A DNA stretch of 45,113 nucleotides. Source: Thermodesulfovibrionales bacterium. GTDB taxonomy: Bacteria > Nitrospirota > Thermodesulfovibrionia > Thermodesulfovibrionales > Dissulfurispiraceae. This document shows positions 34,931-43,804 of the stretch, piece after piece; the stretch's first letter is position 1; each line of letters begins with the position of its first letter. Both the position numbers and the translations under genes were made by a program. Where the stretch lies: assembly GCA_026415415.1 (NCBI GenBank), contig JAOAHE010000010.1, forward strand, positions 1 through 45,113. Reading direction: 5' to 3'. The notes under the pieces were generated by a model. That model was not told the DNA's origin and ran no database searches. It saw nothing but the letters and a program-made list of their open reading frames with translations.

Positions 34931-35718
34931 AAATCCTTTCTCTTGCTCTCATAGTAACTTTAAGCATTTTCTTAATATTAATTAGCTTATGGATTATCAT
35001 AATACCTGAGGAAGTAATAGAAGATTATCTTATAGAAAGTATAAAACTTCAAAAAATACAACTAAAAACAGAAGGGATTAAAAAAGGGATATTTTTTTCC
35101 CTCTGTATTGAAAATATTTTTTTAAAAAACACCAATAACTTAACAATACTTGAGATTAAAAACCTAAAAATTCAACCTGATTATATAACCTTACTACGAC
35201 TAAATCCAACCCTTACCTTTACAGGGCAAATTCACTCTGGAAACCTTTCAGGCTTATACATATTAAGGCAAAGGAAAATAACTGTATTTGGTAAAGATAT
35301 AAAGATTGAAGAAAGTCCATTATTGAAATCTATAAATATCAATGGCAATGGCAAATTATCTTTTGACCTTACAAGTGGTAACGCTGAGGGGGAGATTACC
35401 TTTACTATAAAAGACTTAAAACTCAAAAACATCTTCTTACCAAATGGATATATCTTACCTATGGAACTATTTGAATATATTGAAGGGCTCATAGCTTTTA
35501 ATAAAAATTCAGTAGAGATAAAAACTTTATCCCTCAGAGGTGAAAGCATTTATGCTAAGATAAAAGGCAATATTATAGCTGAGTCTTTGGACTTAAATAT
35601 GGAAGTAATGCCTGAAGCATCTTTTAATAAACTTTCTTACTTAATGATCATTGAACCCTTCAAAGTATCACCAGGATATTATATAATCCCTCTTAGAATT
35701 AAAAACCCTATACCTTAA
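34927..35718 (+). CDS. gspN: Type II secretion protein GspN-like
   Basis: 263 residues with one N-terminal helix (about 5-27) and a periplasmic beta-rich domain. The segment SININGNGKLSFDLTSGNAEGEI and the adjacent FTIKDLKLKNI resemble the AsmA-like GspN family found with deltaproteobacterial and Nitrospirota type II systems. It is last in the operon and converges on yggS. Its function in secretion is not settled. Confidence 0.78.
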   Translation: MKILSLALIVTLSIFLILISLWIIIIPEEVIEDYLIESIKLQKIQLKTEGIKKGIFFSLCIENIFLKNTNNLTILEIKNLKIQPDYITLLRLNPTLTFTGQIHSGNLSGLYILRQRKITVFGKDIKIEESPLLKSININGNGKLSFDLTSGNAEGEITFTIKDLKLKNIFLPNGYILPMELFEYIEGLIAFNKNSVEIKTLSLRGESIYAKIKGNIIAESLDLNMEVMPEASFNKLSYLMIIEPFKVSPGYYIIPLRIKNPIP

Positions 35719-35729
35719 TCAATAAAAAA

Positions 35730-36419
35730 CTACGATCTTTGCCCAAAAATAGCTGTTCCTATTCTCACCATCGTTGAGCCTTCTTCTATTGCTACCTCAA
35801 AATCCCCTGACATTCCCATTGAAAGTTCCTTAAGAGGAAAACCTACTGCTACAAGGTTATCTCTTAATTGTCTTAATCGTCTGAAATACGGCCTTACCTT
35901 TTCAACATCCTCAAAAAAAGGTGGTATTGTCATCAAACCTTCAAGTTTAATATTTTTCATATAACTTACAGTTTCAACTAACTCTATTAAATTATCCTCC
36001 CTTATTCCGTGCTTAGTATATTCTTCGGAGAGTTTAACTTGTACCAACACCCTTTGGACTTTATTAATTTTTTGAGCTTGTCTATCAATTTCCTTAGCGA
36101 GATCTATAGAATCCACGGAGTGAATTAGATCAAACAATTTCACAGCAAATCTGGCTTTATTGCTTTGGAGATGTCCGATCAAATGCCATTGGACATTAAT
36201 ATTTTTGCCCTTTAAACTTAAAGATTCTATTTTCTTTTGAGCCTCTTGAACCCTATTTTCTCCAAAAATTCTAAGACCAATCTCTATAGCCTCCTCAATA
36301 ATACTTAGCTTTACTGTCTTAGTTACAGCTATAAGTTTTATCTCATCAGGTTCACGACCAGCCCTCATAGCAGAGTGAGAGATTTTTTTAAAAATTGCTG
36401 TTGCGTTCTCTAAAAGCAT
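35730..36419 (-). CDS. yggS: YggS/PROSC-family PLP homeostasis protein
   Basis: 229 residues. Pyridoxal phosphate would be bound by Lys34 in LIAVTKTVKL. Family blocks: RIFGENRVQEAQKKI, WHLIGHLQSNKARF, VQVKLSEEYTKHGI, GLMTIPPF, LSMGMSGDFEVAIEEGSTMVRIG. It has no known catalytic activity and buffers PLP and amino acid balance. No ribosome binding site precedes the ATG, and TATAAA lies 5 bases upstream on the minus strand, so the mRNA may be leaderless. It often neighbours division or pilus genes; here it converges on gspN. Confidence 0.94.
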   Translation of the reverse strand: MLLENATAIFKKISHSAMRAGREPDEIKLIAVTKTVKLSIIEEAIEIGLRIFGENRVQEAQKKIESLSLKGKNINVQWHLIGHLQSNKARFAVKLFDLIHSVDSIDLAKEIDRQAQKINKVQRVLVQVKLSEEYTKHGIREDNLIELVETVSYMKNIKLEGLMTIPPFFEDVEKVRPYFRRLRQLRDNLVAVGFPLKELSMGMSGDFEVAIEEGSTMVRIGTAIFGQRS

Positions 36420-36503
36420 TGTAATTTATAGTATTAATATTTTAAAAATAAATTCAAGGAATCGGATATGTTAATATTAACTATTATCACATAAAATTAA
36501 AAT

Positions 36504-36512
36504 TGCTATAAT
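36504..36512 (+). promoter_or_regulatory. Extended -10 promoter for the kinase/NtrC-type pair
   Basis: TGCTATAAT is a perfect extended -10 element, with TTATCA (4 of 6 matches) 17 bases before TATAAT as a possible -35. The ATG at 36522 follows the -10 by 9 bases, so transcription would begin 2-4 bases before the start codon. There is no ribosome binding site. Confidence 0.5.
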
Positions 36513-36521
36513 GCATATATA

Positions 36522-37982
36522 ATGCTAAAAGAATTTTTCTCTGGTTTATCAATTAACACAAAACTTATTCTCATGATGCTCCTAATGAGTTTTCTTTTAA
36601 TATCTACCCTTTTAGTCTTCTACCACCGTTCAGAGCAGAGAATCTTTGATGAGATAGAGAAACAAACAGCTGAGCTAACAAAAGCTATCCAGATAGGCGT
36701 TGAAGAAGTTACTGCTTCAGGTAATACAGATGAGGCACGCCTTAGCAACTACCTAAAACAACTAAATGCCAAAGGTATAAAAGAAATATCTATAATAAGC
36801 AACGAGGATCAAATAATAGCAAGCACTATTCCATCAAGAATAGGTGAACCGATAACAAGAAAGAAAAAAGAATTAATAATAAAAGCAGAGCTTGGAGAGC
36901 CTGTCTCAGACGAAGGAAGAACATTTAATATCATTTTCCCTGTTATATCAGGTGGGACAGAATACGCCTATATTCACCATGGTTATATACACCTTAAGAT
37001 CAACAAAGATGACTTCTCAGAATTACTAAGAGCTGCTACCTTAGAGAAAATAGTTGTTACAGTTTTAGTTTTTACTATTGGAATAATCTTAACATTTATC
37101 TTTTCAAGACACTACACTCGCCCTATTCATGATATCGTAAATGCTGCTTTAAAGGTTGCACAAGGTGACCTAACCCAAAATCTCCCTATAAGGAGTTCTG
37201 ATGAAATTGGTCAGCTATCCGAGAGTTTTAATCATATGGTCAACAAGTTAAGAGAAAATAAGAAAATTGAAGAACGATTAAGAGAAGTAGAGCATGTTAC
37301 AGCAATAGGGCAACTGTCCCGCAATATGGCTCATGAGATAAGAAACCCTTTAAATTTCATCAACCTAAGCATAGATTACATAAACAGCAAATATGTCCCA
37401 GAAGATGAAAAAGAAAGAGAAAGATTCTACAACCTCATAAATGGTATCAAAATGGAAATCCAACGCCTCAATACATTAGTAAACGAGTTTCTCAATTACA
37501 GCAAACCAATAAAACTAAATAGAAAAAATGTCAGATTCAAAGAGATCATAGACGATTTATTATCTCTTATTATAGCAAAAGCAGACGCAGAAAAAGTAAA
37601 CATTCTTTATGAAATAAAAACTGATTGTGAGCTTTCAGTTGACCCTGATCTGATAAAATCCTGCATCCTTAATATATTCACTAATGCCTTCAGTGCAATG
37701 CAGAACATAGACAGACAACGCCTCTTAACCATTAGAGCTGAATTAATCCTTAACGAGTTTATCCTTTCAATAACAGACAACGGAGAAGGTGTTGAAGCTG
37801 AAAAACTGCCCAAGATCTTTGAACCATTTTTTTCATCAAAAAAAGATGGCTTAGGATTAGGGTTACCCTTTACCAAGAGAGTCATTGAAGAACATGGTGG
37901 TAGAGTTGAATTTATAAGCAAAAAAAATGAAGGCACAGAAGTTAAAATCATTCTGCCTTATAAAAACCAAAATAATCGATAA
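36522..37982 (+). CDS. Membrane sensor histidine kinase (NtrB/ZraS-like)
   Basis: 486 residues: helix 1 (about 13-34), extracytoplasmic sensor domain (about 35-175), helix 2 (about 176-195), HAMP (about 196-248), HisKA with His271 in NMAHEIRNPLNF, and HATPase (about 350-482) with DNGEGV and KDGLGLGLPFTKRV. The extracytoplasmic part is Cache-like in size and holds IHHGYIHL near its end. The next gene, 18 bases downstream, is a sigma-54-dependent response regulator, so the pair is a complete two-component system. The stimulus cannot be read from the sequence. Confidence 0.92.
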   Translation: MLKEFFSGLSINTKLILMMLLMSFLLISTLLVFYHRSEQRIFDEIEKQTAELTKAIQIGVEEVTASGNTDEARLSNYLKQLNAKGIKEISIISNEDQIIASTIPSRIGEPITRKKKELIIKAELGEPVSDEGRTFNIIFPVISGGTEYAYIHHGYIHLKINKDDFSELLRAATLEKIVVTVLVFTIGIILTFIFSRHYTRPIHDIVNAALKVAQGDLTQNLPIRSSDEIGQLSESFNHMVNKLRENKKIEERLREVEHVTAIGQLSRNMAHEIRNPLNFINLSIDYINSKYVPEDEKERERFYNLINGIKMEIQRLNTLVNEFLNYSKPIKLNRKNVRFKEIIDDLLSLIIAKADAEKVNILYEIKTDCELSVDPDLIKSCILNIFTNAFSAMQNIDRQRLLTIRAELILNEFILSITDNGEGVEAEKLPKIFEPFFSSKKDGLGLGLPFTKRVIEEHGGRVEFISKKNEGTEVKIILPYKNQNNR

Positions 37983-38000
37983 TTCAATTAAGGAGTTATT

Positions 38001-39383
38001 ATGGCAGTAATTATTGTAATTGATGATGAAAGGCGACAGGTAGATATAATCAAAACAATCCTTGAGGAGGAAGGACATGAAGTTCATACAGCTTTTTCAG
38101 GAGAAGAAGGATTAAAATTAATTATTGAACTTACCCCTGATATTGTTCTTACAGATCTTAAGATGAGCGGTATTAGCGGCGTGGAACTACTTGAAGCCAT
38201 GCCTGATATGCCCTTTAAACCTGCATTTATAATAATGACAGCATACGGAACTATATCGTCAGCAGTAGAAGCAATAAAAAAAGGCGCTATGGACTATCTC
38301 ACTAAACCTCTTGACAAAGATGTCATCGTTCACAAAGTAAGAGAGGCTGCTGAGAAAATCAACTTACAGAAAGAAAATAAATGGCTTCGATATGAACTTT
38401 ATGATAAATTCAAAATTGAAGGTATCGTCAGCAGTTCTAAAAAGATGCAAGAGATAATAGAGGTGGTAAAAAAAGTAACTCCTACCTCAGTGACTGTTTT
38501 AATATATGGTGAAAGCGGAACAGGAAAAGAATTAATAGCAAGAGCTATTCATTACAATAGTACCCGTAGAACAGGTCCCTTTACTGTAATTAACTGTGCT
38601 GCTATTCCTGATAATCTTATAGAAAGTGAGCTCTTTGGCTTTGAACCTGGTGCATTTACTGGGGCAACCCATCGTAAAATCGGTCTATTTGAAGCTTCCG
38701 ATAAAGGGACTTTATTCTTAGATGAGGTTGGAGACTTACCTCTTCTTACCCAAACAAAGATTCTTAGGGTTTTACAGGATAAAGAAATTAGAAGACTTGG
38801 AGGGAAAAACAGTATAAAAGTTGATGTAAGAATTATAGCTGCTACAAATAAACAACTTGAAAAAGAAGTTTCTGCCGGTAGATTTAGAGAAGATCTCTTT
38901 TATAGACTAAAAGTAGTCACTATAGAACTCCCTCCTTTGAGGGAAAGAAAAGAAGATATCCCAGCTCTTGTAAAATTTTTCATAGATAAATATAATCATG
39001 AATTCGGCAAAAGAATAAAAGATACCTCAGATTCAGCCAAAAAAGCCCTCACTGATTACTCCTGGCCTGGAAACATAAGGCAGCTTGAATCTGTTATTGA
39101 AAGAGCAGTCTTAATGTGCGATAAAGATATAATACACTTAAATGACATAAAGAGCGAATTAAGGTTACCTCAAGAAGGTGGTATCTTAGACATAGAAATT
39201 CCTGATGGCGGTATAAACTTTGAGGAACTTGAGAAAACCTTATTGAAAAAAGCCATGATAAAATCAAATAATATAGCAACAAACGCTGCCAAACTTTTAG
39301 GAATGAGTTATAAAACCTTTTGGTATAGACTTGAAAAGTTTGGACTAAAAAGTTCCTCCTCAAAAGGGGATATATATCCTTAA
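38001..39383 (+). CDS. NtrC-family sigma-54-dependent response regulator
   Basis: 460 residues in the standard order. Receiver (1-120) with the phosphoacceptor Asp52 in VLTDLKMSG. AAA+ domain (about 140-370) with Walker A GESGTGKE (170-177), the sigma-54 contact loop GAFTGA (217-222) and Walker B TLFLDEVGDL. Fis-type helix-turn-helix at the end with NAAKLLGMSYKTFWYRLEKFG. All residues needed for activation of sigma-54 RNA polymerase are present. AAGGAG precedes the ATG. A near-consensus sigma-54 promoter lies 90 bases after the stop, a likely direct target. Confidence 0.95.
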   Translation: MAVIIVIDDERRQVDIIKTILEEEGHEVHTAFSGEEGLKLIIELTPDIVLTDLKMSGISGVELLEAMPDMPFKPAFIIMTAYGTISSAVEAIKKGAMDYLTKPLDKDVIVHKVREAAEKINLQKENKWLRYELYDKFKIEGIVSSSKKMQEIIEVVKKVTPTSVTVLIYGESGTGKELIARAIHYNSTRRTGPFTVINCAAIPDNLIESELFGFEPGAFTGATHRKIGLFEASDKGTLFLDEVGDLPLLTQTKILRVLQDKEIRRLGGKNSIKVDVRIIAATNKQLEKEVSAGRFREDLFYRLKVVTIELPPLRERKEDIPALVKFFIDKYNHEFGKRIKDTSDSAKKALTDYSWPGNIRQLESVIERAVLMCDKDIIHLNDIKSELRLPQEGGILDIEIPDGGINFEELEKTLLKKAMIKSNNIATNAAKLLGMSYKTFWYRLEKFGLKSSSSKGDIYP

Positions 39384-39395
39384 ATAGGGATTTAA
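39380..39395. promoter_or_regulatory. Candidate upstream activator site (inverted repeat)
   Basis: TTAAAT-AGGG-ATTTAA is a perfect 6-base inverted repeat with a 4-base spacer, about 110 bases before the predicted sigma-54 transcription start, a usual distance for enhancer-binding proteins. It overlaps the regulator's stop codon and is AT-rich, so it may be fortuitous. Confidence 0.22.
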
Positions 39396-39473
39396 AAAAA
39401 TTATAACTAAATGCTATTATTTCAGACAATCAATTATATAAATAAAATCTATTTTACTTACAATATACAAAAA

Positions 39474-39489
39474 TGGCATTATATTTGCA
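39474..39489 (+). promoter_or_regulatory. Sigma-54 (RpoN) promoter
   Basis: TGGCATTATATTTGCA matches the sigma-54 consensus TGGCACG-N4-TTGCA at all -24 (TGGCA) and -12 (TTGCA) core positions with exact spacing. The predicted start is near 39500, about 50 bases before the ATG at 39551. It is the only such site I found in the intergenic regions of the window, and it lies just downstream of a sigma-54 activator gene. Confidence 0.75.
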
Positions 39490-39492
39490 CTT

Positions 39493-39512
39493 TAACCTAA
39501 AATTTTAGGTTA
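39493..39512. repeat. Perfect 20-base palindrome at the sigma-54 start site
   Basis: taacctaaaattttaggtta reads identically on both strands. It begins 4 bases after the -12 element and straddles the predicted start of transcription, so it is better placed to be a protein-binding operator than an RNA hairpin. Dimeric repressor binding here would block open-complex formation. Confidence 0.6.
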
Positions 39513-39550
39513 GACTTTAATATTTAGGGGAAGGAGGTGAACAATAAATA

Positions 39551-40060
39551 ATGAAAAGGTATTTTGCATTACTTGTAGCATTAATTTTTGTTTTTTCAGT
39601 CTCTACTGTAGCATTAGCAACAGAAAAGCCAGCAGCAAAACCTGCTGAACCCACAAAGCCTGCAGCAAAGCCTGCCGAGCCAGCAAAGCCTGCAGCTCCT
39701 GCTGAGAAGCCAAAAGCTGATGAGAAAAAGGCTGAAAAACCAAAAGTAAAACAAGTTACAGGTGAAGTTGCAGCTGTTGATGCAGCAGCAAAATCCATTA
39801 CTATTAAAGGTAAAAAGGGTGATGTTACTCTTACAGCAGAGCCCAATTTACTTAGTGATGTGAAGGTCGGCGATAAGGTTACTGCAAAATATACAATGCA
39901 GAATGGAAAGGCTGTTGCAAAGAGTATTAAAAAAGCAGTAGCTAAGGCTGAGAAGCCAAAAGCTGAAAAGCCAGCTGACAAACCAGCTGAGAAGCCAAAA
40001 ACTGACAAACCAGCTGAGAAGCCAAAAACCGATAAACCAGCTGAAGCACCTAAAAAGTAA
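39551..40060 (+). CDS. Exported Lys/Ala/Pro-repeat protein with a small central beta domain
   Basis: 169 residues. A clean signal peptide (1-23, ALA|T cleavage) is followed by a low-complexity block of KPAAKPAEP-type repeats (24-66), then a folded segment (67-126: VTGEVAAVDAAAKSITIKG ... VKVGDKVTAKY) resembling the OB-like DUF5666 type, and a second block of AEKPK/TDKPAEKPK repeats (132-169). The repeats resemble periplasm-spanning or wall-binding linkers such as those of TonB. AAGGAGGTGA lies upstream at a slightly long spacing. A sigma-54 promoter precedes it and the activator gene is adjacent. Its function is unknown; a periplasmic stress or metal-buffering role, as for ZraP, is a guess from context. 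Confidence 0.85.
   Translation: MKRYFALLVALIFVFSVSTVALATEKPAAKPAEPTKPAAKPAEPAKPAAPAEKPKADEKKAEKPKVKQVTGEVAAVDAAAKSITIKGKKGDVTLTAEPNLLSDVKVGDKVTAKYTMQNGKAVAKSIKKAVAKAEKPKAEKPADKPAEKPKTDKPAEKPKTDKPAEAPKK
39620..39748 (+). repeat. N-terminal Lys/Pro/Ala codon repeats
   Basis: Tandem imperfect copies of the DNA unit coding KPA-A/EP (for example AAGCCTGCAGCAAAGCCTGC) make this block. Synonymous differences between copies suggest that it is not a very recent expansion. Confidence 0.7.
39944..40057 (+). repeat. C-terminal AEKPK / TDKPAEKPK repeats
   Basis: The unit GCTGAGAAGCCAAAAAC recurs with few changes, and two adjacent copies of the TDKPAEKPK coding unit are nearly identical. Copy number here may vary between strains through slippage. 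Confidence 0.7.
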
Positions 40061-40070
40061 CTTTGAACAA

Positions 40071-40099
40071 ATCAGGGAGGCATCCAAAGCTTCCCTGAT
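40071..40099. terminator. Hairpin between the repeat protein and comF
   Basis: ATCAGGGAGGC pairs with GCTTCCCTGAT (11 bp with one G-T) around a 7-base loop, the most GC-rich intergenic hairpin in the window. It lies 11 bases after the stop of the repeat-protein gene and between two convergent genes, so it may end transcription from both sides. No U-tract follows on either strand, so it could instead protect the 3' end of an RNA. Confidence 0.5.
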
Positions 40100-40121
40100 G
40101 TTCATCCCTCTTCATTGTAGT

Positions 40122-40832
40122 CTATAAAAAATTAATAGGTATTGAGTGTGCCAGTGCTACAGCGGTGACCTCTTTAGCTCCACCGTTGAAAAGGGCATAA
40201 GAACATTCTTTTATCGTCGTACCAGAAGTAATAACATCATCTATAAGAAGAATGTGACCATTAATTACCTTTTCTGCATAAAAAGCATTTTTTATATTTT
40301 TTAACCTTTCATTTCTTAGAAGCCCAGTTTGAGGTTTTGTTTCTCTGATTTTTATAAGTATATCTAAATTCATAGGGATATTCAAAGCCTTAGATATGAA
40401 ATACCCTATTAATGCAGTCTGGTTAAACTGTCTGTCTCTTAATCTTTCTGGACGGATCGGTACAGGAACGATTAAATCACAATTATTAGGAATAGATAAT
40501 CTTAAAATAAGATCACTTAATGGGCGTGCAAGTCTTTTTAATCCTTTGAATTTAAAAAGGTGAATAGCTTCTTTTAAAGTCCCTTGATAAAGCCCATAGT
40601 AAATAGTTCTCATATTTACATTTAAGCTCAAACAATCTGAACATACTGTAGTATAGACAGATTTAGTAGGTATACCACATCTGAAACATTTAGGTCCTTC
40701 ATATTTTTCTATTAGAGACCAACAGAATGAGCAAAAGGGATTAGTTACGAAAGAGTTAGACTCACTTCTACAGATTGGGCATCTTGAGGGGAAAAAAAGA
40801 TTTACAAACCTATCTATTAATTGAACAGACAT
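40122..40832 (-). CDS. comF: ComF-family phosphoribosyltransferase-like protein
   Basis: 236 residues. The N-terminal zinc region has paired cysteines CPIC (about 18-21), CSFC, CFRC and CSDC. The C-terminal phosphoribosyltransferase fold has the PRPP loop ILLIDDVITSGTTIKEC (about 194-210), and VPVPIRPERLRDRQFNQ is the diagnostic ComF segment. In naturally competent bacteria ComF acts in DNA uptake; elsewhere its role is unclear. It follows purA by 18 bases. Confidence 0.93.
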   Translation of the reverse strand: MSVQLIDRFVNLFFPSRCPICRSESNSFVTNPFCSFCWSLIEKYEGPKCFRCGIPTKSVYTTVCSDCLSLNVNMRTIYYGLYQGTLKEAIHLFKFKGLKRLARPLSDLILRLSIPNNCDLIVPVPIRPERLRDRQFNQTALIGYFISKALNIPMNLDILIKIRETKPQTGLLRNERLKNIKNAFYAEKVINGHILLIDDVITSGTTIKECSYALFNGGAKEVTAVALAHSIPINFL

Positions 40833-40850
40833 TACATAGATAAATCCTAT

Positions 40851-42131
<1,281 letters not shown>

Positions 42132-42158
42132 TTACCTCAAGAGTTTATTTGTGATTAA

Positions 42159-43736
42159 TTAAAAAAACAAAACTTTAACATCAAGAATATTAGGTAACTG
42201 CTTTAATTCTTCTATGATCTTTTCATCAACTGGCGAGTCTACGTTGACTACTGATATAGCTAAACCTCCAGGTGTCTCTCTACCAAAATGCATCCGTCCA
42301 ATATTTATCCCATTTCTTCCAAGTAAAGTACCTATATTTCCTATAACACCAGGCTTGTCATTATTATACAAGAAAAGCATATTCCCCTCTGGCATAATCT
42401 CTACAGTAAAATCATTTACCTTAACGATACGAGGGTCTTTTTTACTAAATAATGTGCCTGCTACTTTTAAACTTCTTTTTGCAGACCTTAGGGTCATTAC
42501 TATCATGCTATAGTAATCACCTGCATCAGAACTTCTTGTCTCCTTTACCTCAATACCTCGTTCCTTTGCTATAAAGGGTGCATTAATAAAATTGGCAGAT
42601 TCATAAAGGATTGGTGACAACAGCCCTTTAAGTGCTGCAGCTGTTAATGGAGAAGTAGTAAGAGCCGAAGCTTCTCCTTTGTACTCTAATTGAACCTCTT
42701 TAACAGCACCTTCAAACATCTGAGCAGCAAAGCTACCCATCTGTTCTGCTAATGTTATATAAGGCCTTAAAGTGCTTACTTGATCTGCAGGTATGGAAGG
42801 GAAGTTTACAGCATTTCTAATAGTCCCATAAAGTAAGAAATCTCTTATCTGCTCTGCTACAGCAATAGCTACATTTTCCTGAGCTTCCTTTGTAGATGCC
42901 CCAAGATGTGGAGTACAGACTACTTTATCGTGTCCTACAAGTGGATTATTTTCAGGTGGTTCTTTCTCAAGAACATCTAAAGCAGCTCCACTTACTTTGC
43001 CACTGTTTAAAGCATCTAAAAGGTCTTGTTCATTTATAATCCCACCTCTTGCGCAATTTATGATATATACCCCGTCTTTCATCATACTTATAGTTTTTTT
43101 ATTTATCATGTATTTTGTGTCAGTAGTAAGAGGTGTATGTATAGTTATGAAATCAGCCTTTTTATAAAGCTCTGTAATCTCTACCTTCTCTACCCCTAAC
43201 TCTTCAGCTTTTTCATCGCTCATAAAGGGATCATAAGCGATCACATGCATTCCCATCCCTTGACATCTGCGAGCAACTTCAGTCCCAATCCTACCTAATC
43301 CTAATACTCCTAAAGTTTTATTATAAAGTTCTACCCCCATAAACTTGTTTTTTTCCCATCTACCTGCAGCCATTGAAGCATTTGCTTGAGGAATTTTTCG
43401 TGCCACAGCAAATAACATTGCGATTGTATGCTCTGCAGTTGTGATAGTATTTCCGCCCGGAGTATTCATTACAACTATGCCTCGTTTTGAAGCTGCAACC
43501 CTATCAACATTATCAAGACCAGAGCCAGCCCTTCCTATAACCTTAAGATTTTCTGCATTGTTAATAATATCAGCTGTAACCTTAGTAGCACTTCTAATTA
43601 CCAAAGCGTGGTAACCCTTTATAATAGCTTTTAGCTCCTCTGGTTTAAGTCCAACTTTTATATCAACTTCCAACCCAGCATTTTTAAGGATATCTATTCC
43701 TTTATTAGAGATATTATCGCTTACAAGAACCCTCAT
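42159..43736 (-). CDS. serA: D-3-phosphoglycerate dehydrogenase, long form
   Basis: 525 residues from the ATG at 43736. A TTG at 43751 extends the frame by 5 codons but contains the ribosome binding site GGGAGGA, so it is not the start. It catalyses the first step of serine synthesis. NAD fold GVLGLGRIGTEVARR (about 143-157), catalytic blocks INCARGGIINE and HLGASTKEAQENVA, then the allosteric substrate-binding domain and a C-terminal ACT domain (about 450-525) for serine feedback. A class V aminotransferase gene lies just upstream. Confidence 0.96.
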   Translation of the reverse strand: MRVLVSDNISNKGIDILKNAGLEVDIKVGLKPEELKAIIKGYHALVIRSATKVTADIINNAENLKVIGRAGSGLDNVDRVAASKRGIVVMNTPGGNTITTAEHTIAMLFAVARKIPQANASMAAGRWEKNKFMGVELYNKTLGVLGLGRIGTEVARRCQGMGMHVIAYDPFMSDEKAEELGVEKVEITELYKKADFITIHTPLTTDTKYMINKKTISMMKDGVYIINCARGGIINEQDLLDALNSGKVSGAALDVLEKEPPENNPLVGHDKVVCTPHLGASTKEAQENVAIAVAEQIRDFLLYGTIRNAVNFPSIPADQVSTLRPYITLAEQMGSFAAQMFEGAVKEVQLEYKGEASALTTSPLTAAALKGLLSPILYESANFINAPFIAKERGIEVKETRSSDAGDYYSMIVMTLRSAKRSLKVAGTLFSKKDPRIVKVNDFTVEIMPEGNMLFLYNNDKPGVIGNIGTLLGRNGINIGRMHFGRETPGGLAISVVNVDSPVDEKIIEELKQLPNILDVKVLFF

Positions 43737-43804
43737 CAAATCCTCCCTCAATAATGACTATCGTAAAATTTACAAAGGCAAAACATCCTACTTAATTTGT
43801 GATG

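Noticed and set aside
39517-40008. 163-codon antisense frame opposite the Lys/Ala/Pro-repeat gene
   Set aside because: It is the mirror of repeat codons (Phe/Gly/Ser/Ala-rich), has no ribosome binding site, and the plus-strand gene has a signal peptide, promoter and SD sequence.
43737-43751. TTG start of serA five codons upstream
   Set aside because: These bases contain the GGGAGGA ribosome binding site for the ATG at 43736.
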